Of a stretch of DNA of 24,523 nt, positions 22,970 through 24,523 are shown in pieces. The position numbers were made by a program, and so were the translations under genes. How positions within the stretch are numbered: the first letter of the stretch is position 1; each line of letters opens with the position of its first letter. The DNA is from RFXV01 sp038150465. GTDB taxonomy: Bacteria; Bacteroidota; Bacteroidia; Flavobacteriales; Schleiferiaceae. The notes beneath the pieces are model-generated. The model saw only the letters and a program-made list of their open reading frames with translations. It was not told where the DNA came from and made no database searches. The DNA lies in the NCBI GenBank assembly GCA_038150465.1, contig JAYOTP010000031.1:1-24523 (forward strand), given 5' to 3'.

Positions 22970-24523
22970 ATGGAAGATAGCTATCTTCTGTTGATTGGAT
23001 TTCTCTTTGCCCTGGCCATTGTGGACCTGATGGTGGGTGTGAGCAATGATGCAGTGAATTTTCTGAACTCCGCCATCGGCTCAAAGGTCGCCTCGATGCG
23101 CACTGTCCTGATCATATCCAGTGCAGGCATCTTCCTTGGCGCTGTTTTTTCAAGCGGGATGATGGAAGTGGCACGAAAGGGCATCTTCACCCCTTCCCTC
23201 TTTACGATGGACGAATTGATGGTGATCTTCCTCGCAGTGATGATCACGGACATCCTCCTGCTCGACATCTATAACAGTCTGGCCTTGCCCACCTCAACGA
23301 CAGTTTCCATCGTCTTTGAGTTGCTCGGGGCCGCTTTGGTGCTCGCCCTGATCAAATCTGGCCAGGACCCGACACATCAGCTACTGGACTACATCAATAC
23401 CGACAAGGCCGTGCAGATCATCGCTGGCATCTTTCTTTCTGTGGGTGTGGCCTTTGCCATTGGCGCCGTTGTGCAGTTCATTACACGCCTCTGGTTCACT
23501 TTTGATTTTGAACGACATATCCCGAGGATCGGATGGCTCTTTGGAGGAATCGCCATCTCGGCCATCTCCTACTTTGTGCTCATCAAAGGGCTGAAGAACA
23601 GCAGCTTCCTCTCGCCTGATCAAATGCACTGGATCAAATCGCACACGCTCACCCTCGTTGGCTTGCTCTTTGCCGTCAGCGCACTGATCCTGCTTGCACT
23701 GCATCGCCTCGTCCAAGTCCATCCTTTGAAAATGGTGGTGCTTGCCGGCACTTTTTCCCTCGCCATGGCCTTTGCTGGAAACGATCTGGTGAATTTCATC
23801 GGCGTTCCCATTACTGGATTTCAAACCTATCAGGCCCACCAGCAATGGCTGGAATCTGGCGCTTCCGGCAGCTTTTCACTCGGATTCCTTGAAGAAGCTG
23901 TCGCTGCCCCGCCACTGCTGCTCGCACTGGCCGGTGGGATCATGATGCTGACCCTTTGGTTCAGCGGAAAGGCGCGTAAGGTCACCGATACCACAGTGGA
24001 TCTTGGCCGGCAAATGGCCGGAGAGGAACGATTCCGACCTCACTTGCTGAGCCGCGTCATCGTTGGCGCTTCCATGAAGATCTCGGCAGGCCTTCTACGC
24101 ATTTTGCCTTCCACCTGGGTCGATGGAATGAACCGCCGGTTTCAACTCCCTGAGCGAACCGAGGAACAAAGTGCGGCCTTCGATCTGGTTCGGGCTTCTG
24201 TCAATCTGATGGTGGCAAGCATCCTGATCGCCATTGCCTCTTCGCTCAAACTGCCTCTTTCGACCACCTATGTGTCCTTTATGGTGGCCATGGGCGCCTC
24301 TCTGGCCGACCGCGCCTGGGGCGCAGAAAGTGCTGTTTACAGGGTAGCTGGCGTAATGAACGTGATCGGTGGTTGGTTCCTGACCGCGCTCTCTGCCTTA
24401 CTTGTGAGTGGTAGTATGGCCTTTGTGTTCCACCGCTGGGGGATTCCGGCCATTACGACGCTCTTCGGACTGGCCGCTTTGCTGTTCATTCGTTCGCAGC
24501 TGCGGTTCATGCGGAGGAAAAAA
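22970..24523 (+). CDS. PiT-family inorganic phosphate transporter, 3' end beyond the window
   Basis: From ATG 22970 the frame stays open for 518 codons to the last base, so the C-terminus is missing. The two PiT signatures are present: GVSNDAVNFLNSAIGSK (N26, D27) and FAGNDLVNFIGVPITG (N271, D272), each in the first helices of one half of the inverted repeat. About ten hydrophobic spans follow the usual PiT topology, and LKLPLSTTYVSFMVAMG (late span) is also typical. These carriers move phosphate, often as a metal-phosphate complex, with H+ or Na+. Bacteroidota homologues of this type often carry a PhoU-like domain after the last span, which would lie outside the window. It is divergent from the YyaL-type gene across 70 bases. 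Confidence 0.88.
   Translation, partial: MEDSYLLLIGFLFALAIVDLMVGVSNDAVNFLNSAIGSKVASMRTVLIISSAGIFLGAVFSSGMMEVARKGIFTPSLFTMDELMVIFLAVMITDILLLDIYNSLALPTSTTVSIVFELLGAALVLALIKSGQDPTHQLLDYINTDKAVQIIAGIFLSVGVAFAIGAVVQFITRLWFTFDFERHIPRIGWLFGGIAISAISYFVLIKGLKNSSFLSPDQMHWIKSHTLTLVGLLFAVSALILLALHRLVQVHPLKMVVLAGTFSLAMAFAGNDLVNFIGVPITGFQTYQAHQQWLESGASGSFSLGFLEEAVAAPPLLLALAGGIMMLTLWFSGKARKVTDTTVDLGRQMAGEERFRPHLLSRVIVGASMKISAGLLRILPSTWVDGMNRRFQLPERTEEQSAAFDLVRASVNLMVASILIAIASSLKLPLSTTYVSFMVAMGASLADRAWGAESAVYRVAGVMNVIGGWFLTALSALLVSGSMAFVFHRWGIPAITTLFGLAALLFIRSQLRFMRRKK

Noticed and set aside
22981..23845. Minus-strand open frames under the phosphate transporter
   Set aside because: They are antisense to a clear PiT gene that stays open to the window edge.

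Overview
The window looks like part of a Bacteroidota chromosome, most likely Flavobacteriia or a close relative. Four signals support this: a C-terminal type IX secretion sorting domain on the first gene, TAnnTTTG-type promoter boxes ahead of several genes, a TonB-dependent receptor with an N-terminal carboxypeptidase-regulatory-like domain, and a CusA/CzcA pump fused to its outer-membrane partner. Coding sequence is fairly GC-rich for this phylum. Two runs of exactly 100 N (1980-2079 and 17278-17377) mark scaffold joins of unknown length. Each interrupts a conserved enzyme gene.

Layout. 1-2.2 kb: a secreted sugar-binding-like protein with its own terminator, a structured non-coding block, and a gap-broken DNA/RNA endonuclease. 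2.3-6.7 kb: small mostly unrecognised genes around a GNAT acyltransferase. Two plus-strand genes precede it, one apparently frameshifted. A four-gene minus-strand operon, a small membrane protein and a lipoprotein with a strong terminator follow. Three of the small cytosolic proteins on both sides of the GNAT gene look like divergent paralogues. 6.8-14.1 kb: a minus-strand heavy-metal efflux operon in the order His-rich exported protein, CusA/CzcA-outer-membrane-factor fusion, His-rich adaptor, and a metzincin-like secreted protease. 14.2-16.6 kb: a divergent TonB-dependent receptor. 16.6-17.9 kb: a class-IV-like deacetylase gene (gap-broken) followed by a CIA30-family protein. 18.0-20.8 kb: a large envelope protein that looks like an M1 aminopeptidase without catalytic residues joined to an outer-membrane barrel. 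20.8-22.9 kb: a YyaL/DUF255-type protein with a lipoprotein signal. 22.97 kb to the end: the start of a PiT-type phosphate transporter that runs off the window.

The most coherent unit is the metal-handling locus at 6.8-16.6 kb. Efflux pump, adaptor and His-rich partner lie in one tightly spaced operon with a zinc protease, and a receptor with a CxxC in its plug is transcribed the other way from the same short intergenic region. The least explained unit is the 2.3-5.9 kb cluster of small genes. I see no CRISPR array, tRNA, rRNA, insertion sequence or prophage.
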